Part shown: positions 33,504 through 42,520 of the stretch, one piece after another | How positions within the stretch are numbered: position 1 is the stretch's first letter | Layout: each line of letters starts with the position of its first letter | Source of the DNA: Ochrobactrum chromiisoli | GTDB taxonomy: Bacteria; Pseudomonadota; Alphaproteobacteria; Rhizobiales; Rhizobiaceae | Length of the DNA: 64,000 nt | Assembly (NCBI RefSeq): GCF_026241335.1 | Contig: NZ_JAPHAV010000005.1 | Location: forward strand, 62,001 to 126,000 | Reading direction: 5' to 3' | Made by a program: the position numbers and the translations under genes | Notes under the pieces: generated by a model | Told to the model about the DNA's origin: nothing | Databases searched by the model: none | What the model saw: the letters and a program-made list of their open reading frames with translations, nothing else

Positions 33504-33864
33504 TCAAAGAAAATCCACGTCTGGCATGCGGGGTAGGTTGTTTAATAGTTTACGCGTGTAGGCATGTTGAGGGTCGGTCAAGAGTTGTTGCGTATCACCT
33601 TGTTCGACAATCCGGCCCTTTTTCGGCACGATCAGCCATTGGCATAGCAAAGCAACAAGAGCAATATTTTGTGAAACCATCACAAAAGTCGTTCGTTCAG
33701 ACAATGTCCGCCTGCGTGACTGCGCAATCCTGGATCGATAAAGGGTGCGTGGACAATCGAGGATATCAAAGCAGCTTACTGGTAAACAAACAGTCGGACC
33801 ATGCGCAGAAACCTTCGGCCAGGATCAGTGCTTCAGGCTGTCGAGAGAGCTTTTCTTTCTTGGT
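33504..33864 (-). pseudogene. Decayed oligopeptide-type ABC transporter ATPase
   Basis: On the minus strand, two pieces in different frames resemble the C-terminal half of an Opp/Dpp-type ATPase. RQPEALILAEGFCAWSD (near 33850-33790) looks like a mutated Walker B/D-loop. TTFVMVSQNIALVALLCQWLIVPKKGRIVEQGDTQQLL, then DPQHAYTRKLLNNLP (33690-33510), matches the H-loop and tail. The H-loop His is Gln, and no Walker A or upstream half remains. The rest of the 845-base gap (33393-34237) holds only a repeat and the promoter region of the next operon. Confidence 0.72.
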
Positions 33865-33960
33865 TAGATGTCCGCCCGCATATAAGGTGAAGCGGGGAAC
33901 TTCGTTTTTCGGGTGGTCCGGTTCTTGAAAGCGCAGCGATCGGGAAAGGTGGCCTCTAAA

Positions 33961-34027
33961 GCAGGTGGCCCAAAAGTGGGATCCGGTTTTGGTTTGAAGA
34001 CATGCGGACAAACAAAGAGTTAAAGCG
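33961..34027 (+). repeat. Dispersed repeat copy
   Basis: The core AAAAGTGGGATCCGGTTTT, followed 19 bases later by AAACAAAGAG, matches the 19484-19585 element in the same order and spacing. It lies between the ABC pseudogene and the Ugp-like operon. Confidence 0.7.
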
Positions 34028-34237
34028 TGTTGCATTTTATCGTATTGATATAACGCGCTGTAAATGTTGATCCTTTTTACATTGAGATGCGCTCTGATGT
34101 CGGAATGACAAGGCCTTCAAACGATAACGGTGATCGCTTTTCCACACCTGTTGTCATTGAAGTTTCGTAAATCCGTCTTCCGGCTGTCAAGTTGAAGCAG
34201 CATAGGCATTCGCGCCTCAGTAAAGGAGCGCGTAGCA

Positions 34238-35377
34238 ATGCCTCAATCAATTGAACTCACGAACATCGGAAAAACCTTTGGCGGAAATGACGTCCTCAAA
34301 GGCATTGATCTTTCCATTCGTCCGGGCGAGTTCATTTCACTCGTCGGTATGTCCGGATGTGGTAAATCAACCCTGTTGCGGATTATCGCAGGGCTTGAAG
34401 CGCCCGATAGCGGCTCTGTCGCCATTGGCAATCAGGACGTAACCGACATCGACCCCAGCGATCGCAATCTCGCGATGGTTTTTCAATCCTATGCGCTTTA
34501 TCCGCATATGAATGTTCGCCAGAACATTGCGACACCGCTTAAAATGCGCAAGCTGAAGCTATCGGCACGACTGCCGCTGATAGGGCGTCTGTTTTCATCC
34601 GCTAAGGTGATGGCAGAAATCGACGATGCCGTTTTACAGGCTGCCGAGACTTTGCATATCGAGCATCTGCTTGATCGTAAGCCTGCGCAGCTTTCAGGTG
34701 GACAAAGACAGCGCGTTGCCCTTGCACGCGCCCTGGTACGCTCTCCGTCAGCCTTTCTCATGGATGAGCCGCTTTCCAATCTTGATGCCAAACTGCGCGC
34801 CCATATGCGCAACGAGCTTGCGCAGCTTCATCGCCGCCTTGGTGCGACCTTTGTCTATGTGACACACGATCAGATCGAAGCGATGACCATGTCAGACCGC
34901 ATTGCGCTCATGTCAGAAGGTCGTATCGAACAATTGGGAACGCCGGATGAACTTTACAGCCGCCCGGCAACGCTGACGGTTGCGCGCTTTATCGGCACAC
35001 CGTCGATCAATCTGCTTCCCGTTGAAATAGACGATCAGGGGCATGTAACCTTCATCGGGAAAGCACTCGGAATAGCGGTGGCACCGGGACAAAGCGGACC
35101 GGCGATGCTGGGTCTGCGTGCTGAAGATTTGCGTGTGGTGGAAAAAGGATTGGCTGCACGTGTTGAGCGCAGCGAAACCCATGGTGCTGATCGCTTTGTT
35201 ACCTGTCGTCTTCTCGATGATAACAACATCGAAATCACATTGCGCCAGCGTGCGGGCGATAGCTTCAATGAAGCCTCCGATGGCGTGCTTCATATTGGCT
35301 TTTCCCCGGATCGCATTCATTTGTTTGGCAATAATGGTTTGCGTATTGAAGCCATGCGCGAGCGGGTGCTGGCATGA
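34238..35377 (+). CDS. Ugp/MalK-type ABC importer ATPase
   Basis: This is the ATP-hydrolysing subunit of a carbohydrate-type importer. The 379-residue product has Walker A GMSGCGKST (about 36-44), Q-loop MVFQSYALYPHM, signature LSGGQRQRVALARAL, Walker B AFLMDEPLSNLDAKL, the H-loop TFVYVTHDQIEA and a C-terminal TOBE-type regulatory domain (about 245-365). There is an unusual insertion of about 20 residues (KLKLSARLPLIGRLFSSAKV) between Q-loop and signature. It overlaps the first permease by four bases. Confidence 0.93.
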   Translation: MPQSIELTNIGKTFGGNDVLKGIDLSIRPGEFISLVGMSGCGKSTLLRIIAGLEAPDSGSVAIGNQDVTDIDPSDRNLAMVFQSYALYPHMNVRQNIATPLKMRKLKLSARLPLIGRLFSSAKVMAEIDDAVLQAAETLHIEHLLDRKPAQLSGGQRQRVALARALVRSPSAFLMDEPLSNLDAKLRAHMRNELAQLHRRLGATFVYVTHDQIEAMTMSDRIALMSEGRIEQLGTPDELYSRPATLTVARFIGTPSINLLPVEIDDQGHVTFIGKALGIAVAPGQSGPAMLGLRAEDLRVVEKGLAARVERSETHGADRFVTCRLLDDNNIEITLRQRAGDSFNEASDGVLHIGFSPDRIHLFGNNGLRIEAMRERVLA

Positions 35378-36300
35378 CGAGCACCGATTTTAAAGACGTT
35401 AGTGCTCTCGGCTATCGGGCACGTCAGTCACGCACAGCAAGACATCTTGTCATGCGTGGATTGATGTTTGCAGCACCGGCAGGTCTGCTTTTGCTTGCAA
35501 CCTACATCATCCCGATGATCGTTCTGGCGGGATTTTCGGTGACTGATTATCAGCTTGGAGCCCTCTCGTCCCGTTTTGTGGGGCTGGGGAATTTTATCAA
35601 AGCTATTAGCGATCCCGTTTTCATACGGTCGCTGAGAAACACGGTTCTCTATGCGCTGATTGTCATACCGTTCGGCGTGTTTCTCGCGCTTGGCATTGCA
35701 CTGCTTGTTTACAATCGCAAGCGGAGCCGTGGGTTCTGGGAAGTTGCTTATTTTCTGCCGGTGACTGCAACTTTGGTTGCTATGGCAACCGTCTGGCAGT
35801 TCCTGCTGCATCCTTCCATCGGCCCGGTGAATGCCGTCATCAAATGGTTTGGGTTTGAGCCGGTATCATTTTTATCCAATCCCGCATTGCTTATTCCGAC
35901 CATGGCTCTGATTGGAATCTGGCAGGTGCTCGGCTTCAACATGGTGCTGTTTCTGGCGGGACTGACGGCAATCTCCAAAGATCTGCATGAAGCGGCGCGT
36001 CTTGATGGGGCGAAAAACCCGATTGATCGTTTTTTGACGGTGACGTGGCCTATGCTCGGCCCCACAACCATGTTCGTTGTCGTTACGACCTCCATTTCCG
36101 CATTCAAAGTGTTTGAGACGGTTGCGGTGTTGACCAAAGGGCGCTTCGGTTCAGAAACACTGCTTTTCAATCTTTACCTTGAAGGTTTCGAATATTCGAA
36201 CACCGGTTACGCAGCAGCCCTTACGCTGATTTTTCTGGCGATTGTGCTGGTGCTTTCCATTGGACAAACCCTCCATCTCGACAAGAAAGTGCACTACTGA
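35374..36300 (+). CDS. ABC importer permease, UgpA/MalF type
   Basis: The 308-residue inner-membrane permease has six membrane segments starting near residue 28 (GLMFAAPAGLLLLATYIIPMIVLAGFSV). The permease loop EAARLDGAKNPIDRFLTVTWPMLGPT is the EAA motif that docks on the ATPase. It pairs with the following UgpE-type permease, whose ATG overlaps its stop codon by one base. Confidence 0.93.
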   Translation: MTSTDFKDVSALGYRARQSRTARHLVMRGLMFAAPAGLLLLATYIIPMIVLAGFSVTDYQLGALSSRFVGLGNFIKAISDPVFIRSLRNTVLYALIVIPFGVFLALGIALLVYNRKRSRGFWEVAYFLPVTATLVAMATVWQFLLHPSIGPVNAVIKWFGFEPVSFLSNPALLIPTMALIGIWQVLGFNMVLFLAGLTAISKDLHEAARLDGAKNPIDRFLTVTWPMLGPTTMFVVVTTSISAFKVFETVAVLTKGRFGSETLLFNLYLEGFEYSNTGYAAALTLIFLAIVLVLSIGQTLHLDKKVHY

Positions 36301-37121
36301 TGGCCGCACTTCGAAAATATATGCCGCATCTCGTTTTGGCGCTGGGTGCGTTCGTTATGCTGCTGCCATTCTACTGGATGGTACTGACCTCAATTCGCTC
36401 TCCGGCAGAAGTCTTCAACGTATCGCTTTGGCCAATTCCGGAAAAATTTGATGCTGTCGAGAATTATACACGGGCGGCTGCTCAAGTGCCCATGGCGCGC
36501 TTCATGCTCAATGGTGTCATTGTCTGTTTCGGTATTCTGATCGTGCAGGTTCTAACTGCCGTTCCCGCTGCCTACGCACTGGCGAAATTGCGTTTTCCGG
36601 GCCGCAAACTCATGCTTGCCTTGGTGATTGCAGCTCTATGCGTGCCTATTCAGGCACTCGCTCTGCCGCTGTTTGTCGGTTTGGCAAAGATGCAATTGCT
36701 CAACACCTATTTCGCGATGATGGCTCCGTTCTTTCTGTCGGTTTTTGCGATCTTTCTGTTTCATCAGTCGTTTCGCAGCTATCCCGATGAAATCATCGAA
36801 GCGGCCCGTATGGACGGCTTTTCTGAGATGGAAATCTGCTGGGGTATCGTCCTGCGTGGTTCTCTGCCTTCGCTTGCAGCCTTCGCTGTCTTTTCACTCG
36901 TCGCACATTGGAACGATCTGTATTGGCCGATGGTCGTTGTCTCTGACACCAATCTCGCGCCACCACCACTCGGCATGCTGTTTTTCGCCGATATCGAGTC
37001 TGGTGCGAATTACGGCGCGCTCATGGCAGGGGCCACGATCATTACCGCGCCCATGGTCGTCTGTTTCCTGCTTGCACGCAGGCATTTCATCGCGGGCATC
37101 ACGATGACCGGCGTCAAATAA
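36300..37121 (+). CDS. ABC importer permease, UgpE/MalG type
   Basis: The 273-residue second permease has six membrane helices and the EAA loop EAARMDGFSEMEICWGIVLRGSLPSLAAF. The N-terminal helix FVMLLPFYWMVLTSIRSPAEVF is typical of UgpE-like proteins. It probably forms the transmembrane heterodimer with the preceding gene product. Confidence 0.93.
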   Translation: MAALRKYMPHLVLALGAFVMLLPFYWMVLTSIRSPAEVFNVSLWPIPEKFDAVENYTRAAAQVPMARFMLNGVIVCFGILIVQVLTAVPAAYALAKLRFPGRKLMLALVIAALCVPIQALALPLFVGLAKMQLLNTYFAMMAPFFLSVFAIFLFHQSFRSYPDEIIEAARMDGFSEMEICWGIVLRGSLPSLAAFAVFSLVAHWNDLYWPMVVVSDTNLAPPPLGMLFFADIESGANYGALMAGATIITAPMVVCFLLARRHFIAGITMTGVK

Positions 37122-37167
37122 TCCCGTTCACCACTTACTTTCCTCCCACTGTCCACTGGAGACTTTT

Positions 37168-38466
37168 ATGACCATCAATCGACGCCGTGTCATTAACGGC
37201 ATGCTTCTGGGCCTTGCCGTTGCGGGCCTTGCCAAGCCCGGCATTGCTGCCGCGGGCGATGTCACGCTCAACGTGCTTTACAATCTGCCAGGTTTCACGA
37301 AATTCCATCAGCCGCTGGCCGATGAATTCATGAAGAACAATCCTGATATCAAGATTAACTTTCTTGCGCCGGCAGTCGGTTACAATGAAGGCCAGCAGCA
37401 GGTGCTGCGTGCAGCGGTCACGGGCAATCTCCCGGATGTTTATTTCTCTGGTTATAATCTGACGGGTGAGTTGGTGCATACGCTTGCGCCACGCAATCAG
37501 ATTACCGATCTGGGACCCTTCATCGAGGCTGAAGGCGGTCAGGCGTTCCTCGATAAGAATTATAGTCCCAAGATGGCTGCACTTGGTCAGGTTGACGGCA
37601 AGCAATACGGTTTGCCGGTCAACGCATCATCGCCCATCATCTATATCAATTCTGATCTGGTGAAGAAGGCTGGCGGCGATCCTGAAAACATGCCGAAGAC
37701 CTTTGCCGGTCTTATTGAACTGGCAAAGAAGATTCACGCCCTTGATCCAAAGATTGCGGGGATGGGCTATGACATCAATGGTTGGCCGGATGACTGGTTA
37801 TGGCAGTCGCTGGTCTTTCAGCAGGGTGGCAAGCTGGTCGATGAAAAGACCAAAAAAGTTGCTTTTGATAATGAAATTGGCCTGAATGCACTTAAGCTTA
37901 CACGCCAGTTTGTGACGGAAGGTGGCCAGAATCTGCTCGATTGGGATCAGTCGCGCCAGCAGTTTGGTGCGGGCCTCACAGGGTTTATTTTCTCGACCCC
38001 AGCCCATGTCCAGACCATTGAAGGCCTTGTGGGTGATCGCTTCAAGCTTGTGACTGCGACTTTCCCGCTTGATAATGCTGAAAATGGCGGCGTTCCAACA
38101 GGTGGCAACTCGGCTGTTATCCTGACACAGGAAAAAGAAAAGCAGGATGCGGCCTGGAAATATCTGAAGTGGATAACCGGCCCCCAAGCACAGAACGTGA
38201 TTGTGCGCATTACCGGTTATTTGCCGACAAACAAGCTTGCGACCGGACCGGAATATCTGGCTCCATATTATGCCGAGCATCCCAATGTCGAAACCGCATC
38301 GCGACAGGCTGACCGCTCGTTGCCTTGGGCCGGTTATCCGGGTGGCGATTCCGTTCGTATCTGGCGCACGCAGCGTGACATTATTGGCACGGTCATGCGT
38401 GGCGAAATTTCGCCTGAAGACGGCCTCAAGCAGCTCGTTGAACAAACAAACGCACTGATGAAATAA
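37168..38466 (+). CDS. ABC importer periplasmic binding protein, UgpB type
   Basis: This 432-residue substrate-binding protein has a signal peptide ending near PGIAAAGD and an extracellular type 1 fold (FTKFHQPLADEFMKNNPDIKINFL, QQVLRAAVTGNLPDVYFSG, GLPVNASSPIIYINSDLVKKAGGDP). Proteins of this group bind glycerol-3-phosphate, glycerophosphodiesters or oligosaccharides. The downstream phosphoesterase favours a phosphodiester, by inference. Confidence 0.9.
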   Translation: MTINRRRVINGMLLGLAVAGLAKPGIAAAGDVTLNVLYNLPGFTKFHQPLADEFMKNNPDIKINFLAPAVGYNEGQQQVLRAAVTGNLPDVYFSGYNLTGELVHTLAPRNQITDLGPFIEAEGGQAFLDKNYSPKMAALGQVDGKQYGLPVNASSPIIYINSDLVKKAGGDPENMPKTFAGLIELAKKIHALDPKIAGMGYDINGWPDDWLWQSLVFQQGGKLVDEKTKKVAFDNEIGLNALKLTRQFVTEGGQNLLDWDQSRQQFGAGLTGFIFSTPAHVQTIEGLVGDRFKLVTATFPLDNAENGGVPTGGNSAVILTQEKEKQDAAWKYLKWITGPQAQNVIVRITGYLPTNKLATGPEYLAPYYAEHPNVETASRQADRSLPWAGYPGGDSVRIWRTQRDIIGTVMRGEISPEDGLKQLVEQTNALMK

Positions 38467-38486
38467 GAGCGGCATCCGATCATTGG

Positions 38487-38521
38487 GGCTGCGAAACCAG
38501 CGATAGTCGGCCTTCGCAGCC
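38487..38521 (+). terminator. Hairpin between the binding-protein and phosphoesterase genes
   Basis: GGCTGCGAA (38487-38495) pairs perfectly with TTCGCAGCC (38513-38521) across a 17-base loop, followed by TTATT. It lies 21 bases after the binding-protein stop and 26 bases before the phosphoesterase ATG, so it may attenuate read-through. Confidence 0.6.
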
Positions 38522-38546
38522 TTATTCATTCCCCGAAAGACAGATT

Positions 38547-39347
38547 ATGAAAATCATCCAGATCACCGATACCCATCTGATGCCATCGGGCATTGTGGTC
38601 AATGGTGTGGACCCTGAAAAGCAACTGCGGATCGCGGTCACAGACATTATCGAAAAACACAGCAACGCCGATCTTTTGGTGATCACTGGTGATCTTTGCA
38701 ATTATGGCGATCCCGAAGCCTATGAATTGCTGCGTGAAATTCTCGCTCCTGTGCCATTTCAAACGCGTCTGTTGTTAGGCAATCACGATCGCAGACCGGA
38801 ATTCATTACTGCCTTTCCCGATCATCCGCGCGATGAAAATGGCTATATCCAGTCTTATATGGATACCGATTTTGGTCGCTTGCTGTTTCTTGACAGCCAT
38901 GAAGCCGGCTTGATTGGCGGTATCTTTAAGGAAGACAGGCTTGCGTGGTTGGACGCAGCGCTTTCAGGCGCAGGCGATCTGCCTGTCACGGTTTTCATCC
39001 ATCATCCACCATTTGATGCTGGCATCGCTCATTTTGATGCGATCGGCATGCATGACAATGGCGCGCTTATGCATCGTCTTCATGCGCACCCTGCCGGTGT
39101 CCGTCACATTGTCTTTGGTCATATTCATGTGCCACTGGCAGGCACGAGTGCGCAAGGCATTGCTTATAGTTCGGGGCAGGCGTGCTCTCATCGCTTCATT
39201 ACGGAACTGGATATTCCAACCCCCTGGTGGACGGGCGGGCTACCATGCTACCGCGTGATCAAACTTGATGCGCATGGGGTGCGCGCCTATAATTTTGAGG
39301 TTGGACAGGTTCCCACAAGCCGGGCAGAAATCTGCGCTGGTCCTTAG
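38547..39347 (+). CDS. Metallophosphoesterase, GpdQ/CpdA-like
   Basis: This is a calcineurin-type two-metal phosphoesterase of 266 residues. All metal motifs are visible: ITDTHL near residue 6, VITGDLCNYGD near 45, GNHDRR near 75, IHHPP near 153 and VFGHIHVPL near 190. Cytoplasmic, with no signal peptide. The closest described types are glycerophosphodiesterase GpdQ and cAMP phosphodiesterase CpdA; its position after a Ugp-like importer favours glycerophosphodiester hydrolysis. The substrate is not proven by sequence. Confidence 0.85.
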   Translation: MKIIQITDTHLMPSGIVVNGVDPEKQLRIAVTDIIEKHSNADLLVITGDLCNYGDPEAYELLREILAPVPFQTRLLLGNHDRRPEFITAFPDHPRDENGYIQSYMDTDFGRLLFLDSHEAGLIGGIFKEDRLAWLDAALSGAGDLPVTVFIHHPPFDAGIAHFDAIGMHDNGALMHRLHAHPAGVRHIVFGHIHVPLAGTSAQGIAYSSGQACSHRFITELDIPTPWWTGGLPCYRVIKLDAHGVRAYNFEVGQVPTSRAEICAGP

Positions 39348-39478
39348 GTGGGTTTTGTAAACGATGGTCAGTCCAAGGTTGCTTCGTCAAAGACAATGAC
39401 CTGTCCGATGGTCTTTCAGTTTCCGTGATTGAGGGCTTAAAGCAAGGGGTAGTCGGGGCTTTGAAGGAAGCACCGCTT

Positions 39479-39536
39479 AGAGCATTTCCTGTTTTGATTG
39501 GAACATTGGAAATGTTTTCATGAAACAGGAAAACGC
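39479..39536 (+). repeat. Partial dispersed repeat between convergent genes
   Basis: AGAGCATTTCCTGTTTTGAT matches the left end of the 31595 element (as read from the 45041 copy). It contains CATTTCC facing GGAAATG and CCTGTTTTGA loosely facing AAACAGG. It lies between the convergent phosphoesterase and metal-ATPase genes and may serve both as a terminator. Confidence 0.7.
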
Positions 39537-39562
39537 AATAATCTTGGGAATTTTCTGGCGGA

Positions 39563-41407
39563 TCAGCCTGATGCAGGAGAGGTCCTCAGCACCCGCAGCG
39601 CATTCAGGATCACTGCGACATCAATGGCTTCCTGAAGGATCGCGCCTTGAACTGGAGGCAGATAACCAAGCGCTGCCACGATCATTGCTATAATGGATAG
39701 GCCTATGCCTAAGACAACACTCTCTAAAGCGATACCGCGCGACCGTTGAGCGATCTCTATACCCGTGCGGAGCCGATCTATCCTGTCGACGAGAAGCACG
39801 ACGTCAGCTGCTTCTGCAGACGCTGCGGCACCTCTGGCTCCCATCGCAACCCCGACGTCTGCAACGGCAAGCGCCGGCGCGTCGTTCACCCCGTCGCCGA
39901 CCATCATCACCGGGCCGTATTTTCGCTCGCTGATGACTGTGTGCACCTTTTGATCGGGTGTCAGTTCGGAGCGGATTGCATCCATCCCCAGTCCGCTTGC
40001 AATGCGTTGGGCAACTGCATCGCGATCGCCGGTTGCCAGAATGATGCGCTTGATGCCATCCTTGCGTAGCCCGTTGAGCGTCTGCATGACATCGCTGCGC
40101 ACGCGGTCGGCCATAATGATGAAGCCCGCCATCTTGCCGTCTATTGCCACTGCAACCACGGCAGACCCGGCTTCTGTTTCAGGGACTTCAATCTGCTCTG
40201 ACTGTGTCTGTTTTCCAACGAAGCTATTGCCGCCGACAGCAATGTTTCTGCTATCGACACGCCCTGCCACGCCATCTCCGGCAATTTCCGAAACCTCTGA
40301 TGGTAGCGCAAGATTGATGCCACGTCTTTGCGCTGCCAATACCAGTGCCTGCGCCATTGGATGTTTGGACATTTGATCAAGAGAGGCAGCGAACCGCAGC
40401 ACCTCATTTTCGGTGAATCCCTGCTCAACATGGATAGAAACAATCTGCGGGCGGCCATCGGTCAGAGTTCCTGTCTTGTCCAGCACCAGCGTATTGATGC
40501 GGGCCATATTCTCCAATGGACGGGCACCTTTGACCAAAACGCCGAAGTGAGCGCAGCGTGAGACACCCGCAACAAGAGCGACGGGGACTGCAAGAATGAG
40601 AGGGCAGGGTGTTGCCACAACAAGAACCGCCACCGCCCTGATCGGGTCTCCCGTGAGCCACCATGCGCAAAACGCGATCACGATGGTCACAATCAGAAAG
40701 CCGACAGACCAGCGATCTGCCAGCCTCGACATTGGAGCCTTTGAGTGCTGAGCCTTTTCGACAAGGCGAACAATGCCAGCGTAGGTGCTGTCCTTGGCTT
40801 CGTGCTTGGTAACGATATCAAAAGCATCACCAGCATTCATCGAGCCACTGAGCACATCCGCGCCGCGAGAAAGTGAAACGGGAAGTGACTCTCCCGTCAG
40901 TGCCGACATGTTTATGAAGGCATTTTCGGACGCGATGCTTCCATCGACGGGGATGATTTCGCCCTGCCGGATCAGCAGCCGATCATCCTGCCGAACGATA
41001 TCAACGGCAACTTCCTGCAGGTGGTCATTCTCATACCGCATTGCCGTTCGTGGAACACGAGACAGCAGATCATGCATTTCGCGCCGTGCTTGCCCTTCGG
41101 CAAAATTTTCAAGGAACGCTCCGCCTGTGTACATGAGCGCCACAATTGTGGCCGCCAGTGTTTCCCCAAATGCAAGAGCCGCCGACATTGACATCGCAGC
41201 AACGATATCCAGCCCAAATTCTCGTCGCCATAGGCTGCGGATGATATCGACGAATAACGAAGCAAGTACCGGCAAAGTGGCAATGGTCCAAGTGAGCCGT
41301 GCGCTTTGCGTATAATTGAAAAAATGCAGGACGAGCCCGATAATTAGCCCGCAAAGGGCAAATATCAGAAGACTGGCTTTAAACGTGTCTTTAGCCGAGC
41401 GTTGCAT
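39563..41407 (-). CDS. P1B-type heavy-metal ATPase with TPCPL motif
   Basis: This metal-exporting P-type ATPase (614 residues) starts at ATG 41407 behind GGAGA. It has the phosphorylation motif DKTGTLTDG, the actuator TGES, the SKHPMAQ histidine-proline motif and the hinge GDGVNDAPAL. The membrane metal site is VVATPCPLILAVP, so the motif is TPCPL rather than CPC or SPC, and the last helix has QEAIDVAVILNALR. There is no N-terminal metal-binding domain. TPCPL is associated with the P1B-5 group (Nia of Sinorhizobium), suggesting nickel or iron rather than copper or zinc. No C-terminal hemerythrin domain is present. Confidence 0.88.
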   Translation of the reverse strand: MQRSAKDTFKASLLIFALCGLIIGLVLHFFNYTQSARLTWTIATLPVLASLFVDIIRSLWRREFGLDIVAAMSMSAALAFGETLAATIVALMYTGGAFLENFAEGQARREMHDLLSRVPRTAMRYENDHLQEVAVDIVRQDDRLLIRQGEIIPVDGSIASENAFINMSALTGESLPVSLSRGADVLSGSMNAGDAFDIVTKHEAKDSTYAGIVRLVEKAQHSKAPMSRLADRWSVGFLIVTIVIAFCAWWLTGDPIRAVAVLVVATPCPLILAVPVALVAGVSRCAHFGVLVKGARPLENMARINTLVLDKTGTLTDGRPQIVSIHVEQGFTENEVLRFAASLDQMSKHPMAQALVLAAQRRGINLALPSEVSEIAGDGVAGRVDSRNIAVGGNSFVGKQTQSEQIEVPETEAGSAVVAVAIDGKMAGFIIMADRVRSDVMQTLNGLRKDGIKRIILATGDRDAVAQRIASGLGMDAIRSELTPDQKVHTVISERKYGPVMMVGDGVNDAPALAVADVGVAMGARGAAASAEAADVVLLVDRIDRLRTGIEIAQRSRGIALESVVLGIGLSIIAMIVAALGYLPPVQGAILQEAIDVAVILNALRVLRTSPASG

Positions 41408-41421
41408 TTTTCACGTCTCCG

Positions 41422-41469
41422 CATAAGCGTTTTGGAAGAGGGAACCGGCGTTCGAAACGCGCGCTTATG
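41422..41469 (+). repeat. Diverged palindromic element upstream of the metal ATPase
   Basis: CATAAGCG (41422-41429) pairs with CGCTTATG (41462-41469), with an inner CGTTT/AAACG pair and a tip containing GGGAACCGG, the same tip as the 19484 repeat. It lies in the 200-base ATPase-VIT1 gap, where I see no other feature. Confidence 0.5.
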
Positions 41470-41608
41470 GCAACGAGAGAGGTGAGAATAAAGACATCTT
41501 CGATGCTTCTGCCGTCATATAAGCCATGGGTTATTGCGTGCTTTTTCGAAGGGTGCTGGCGCTTGCCAACTTGTCTTAAGGTGCGCAGCCAAAACAGCAT
41601 GGAGATGA

Positions 41609-42304
41609 TCAGACGGCCGTGCCGACCAGGGCGCCTATGCCTGCGGTCAGTGCCATTGCCAATGCGCCCCAGAAAGTAACCCGCGCGGTGGCTTTCATCA
41701 CATCTGCCCCTCCTGTTTTGGCCCCGATTGCGCCAAGTAAAGCCAGAAACAGCAAGGAAGCGATGGCGACTGCGTACAGCAGGATCGAAGGCGGCGCGAT
41801 GATGACCATGAAGAGCGGTAGAGCTGCACCAACTGAGAAAGTGGCGGCGGACGTCAGTGCTGCCTGCACAGGGCGCGCTTCCATGTGCTCGACGATGCCG
41901 AGTTCTTCGCGGGCGTGCGTTTCGAGAGCGTTGTGTGCCGTTAGTTGAACTGCCACCTGCCGCGCCAGATCATGGGTCAGGCCCCGTTCAATATAGGTTT
42001 GCGTTAACTCGTCAAGCTCGGCTTCGGGCTGCGTTTCCAGTTCTTTTCGCTCACGGGCGAGGTCGGCTGTTTCCGTGTCAGACTGAGAGCTGACCGAAAC
42101 ATATTCACCTGCTGCCATGGACATTGCGCCGGCGACAAGGCCTGCAACGCCAGCAACCATGATCTGTGTTGTGCCAGGTGAGGCGGATGCGACACCCATA
42201 ATCAGACTGGCCGTTGAGACAATACCATCATTTGCCCCAAGGACTGCAGCGCGCAGCCAGCCGATCCGGGATACGAGATGTTTCTCTGTATGTGATCGGG
42301 TCAT
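41609..42304 (-). CDS. VIT1/CCC1-family iron/manganese transporter
   Basis: The 231-residue membrane protein is of the vacuolar iron transporter family. It starts with the motif WLRAAVLGANDGIVSTASLIMGV and has GAMSMAAGEYVSVSSQSD in the second helix, a charged cytoplasmic loop rich in Glu (the metal-binding domain) and three C-terminal helices. ATG at 42304 behind GGGAGA was chosen over an earlier in-frame start at 42322. Bacterial members export ferrous iron or manganese. Its neighbour, a P1B ATPase in the same orientation, suggests a small metal-efflux group. Confidence 0.9.
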   Translation of the reverse strand: MTRSHTEKHLVSRIGWLRAAVLGANDGIVSTASLIMGVASASPGTTQIMVAGVAGLVAGAMSMAAGEYVSVSSQSDTETADLARERKELETQPEAELDELTQTYIERGLTHDLARQVAVQLTAHNALETHAREELGIVEHMEARPVQAALTSAATFSVGAALPLFMVIIAPPSILLYAVAIASLLFLALLGAIGAKTGGADVMKATARVTFWGALAMALTAGIGALVGTAV

Positions 42305-42471
42305 ATATTCGTCTCCCGCCAATCAATGTCCGCTGCTATCTTAGCTTTAATGGGACCTTTTACCAGTGGGCTACTTTTTTGTCATTAATGGCCTGCACAC
42401 ACTTGAGCCTAAAGGGAGTTGTGCAGGCAGAGTGGTTGATAAAACTATTAAGATGAGGGATTGCACAGCAA

Positions 42472-42504
42472 TTCAATATATATTATATTATTTTTTATAT
42501 TGAA
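42472..42504 (+). promoter_or_regulatory. AT-rich palindrome, probable BigR operator
   Basis: TTCAATATA (42472-42480) and TATATTGAA (42496-42504) form a perfect inverted repeat with a 15-base AT-only spacer. It lies 16 bases before the blh start codon. BigR binds AT-rich palindromes in front of its own operon in Xylella and Agrobacterium, so this site fits autoregulation. Confidence 0.72.
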
Positions 42505-42520
42505 CCAATAGGAGGCAAAA

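Noticed and set aside
33671-33928. An 85-codon plus-strand open frame in the 33.4-34.2 kb gap
   Set aside because: No domain or ribosome site; it is opposite the decayed ABC ATPase.
34140-34210. Pho-box-like TGTCAT/CTGTCAA words upstream of the Ugp-like operon
   Set aside because: Spacing and repeats do not match the tandem 11-base PhoB box well enough to call.
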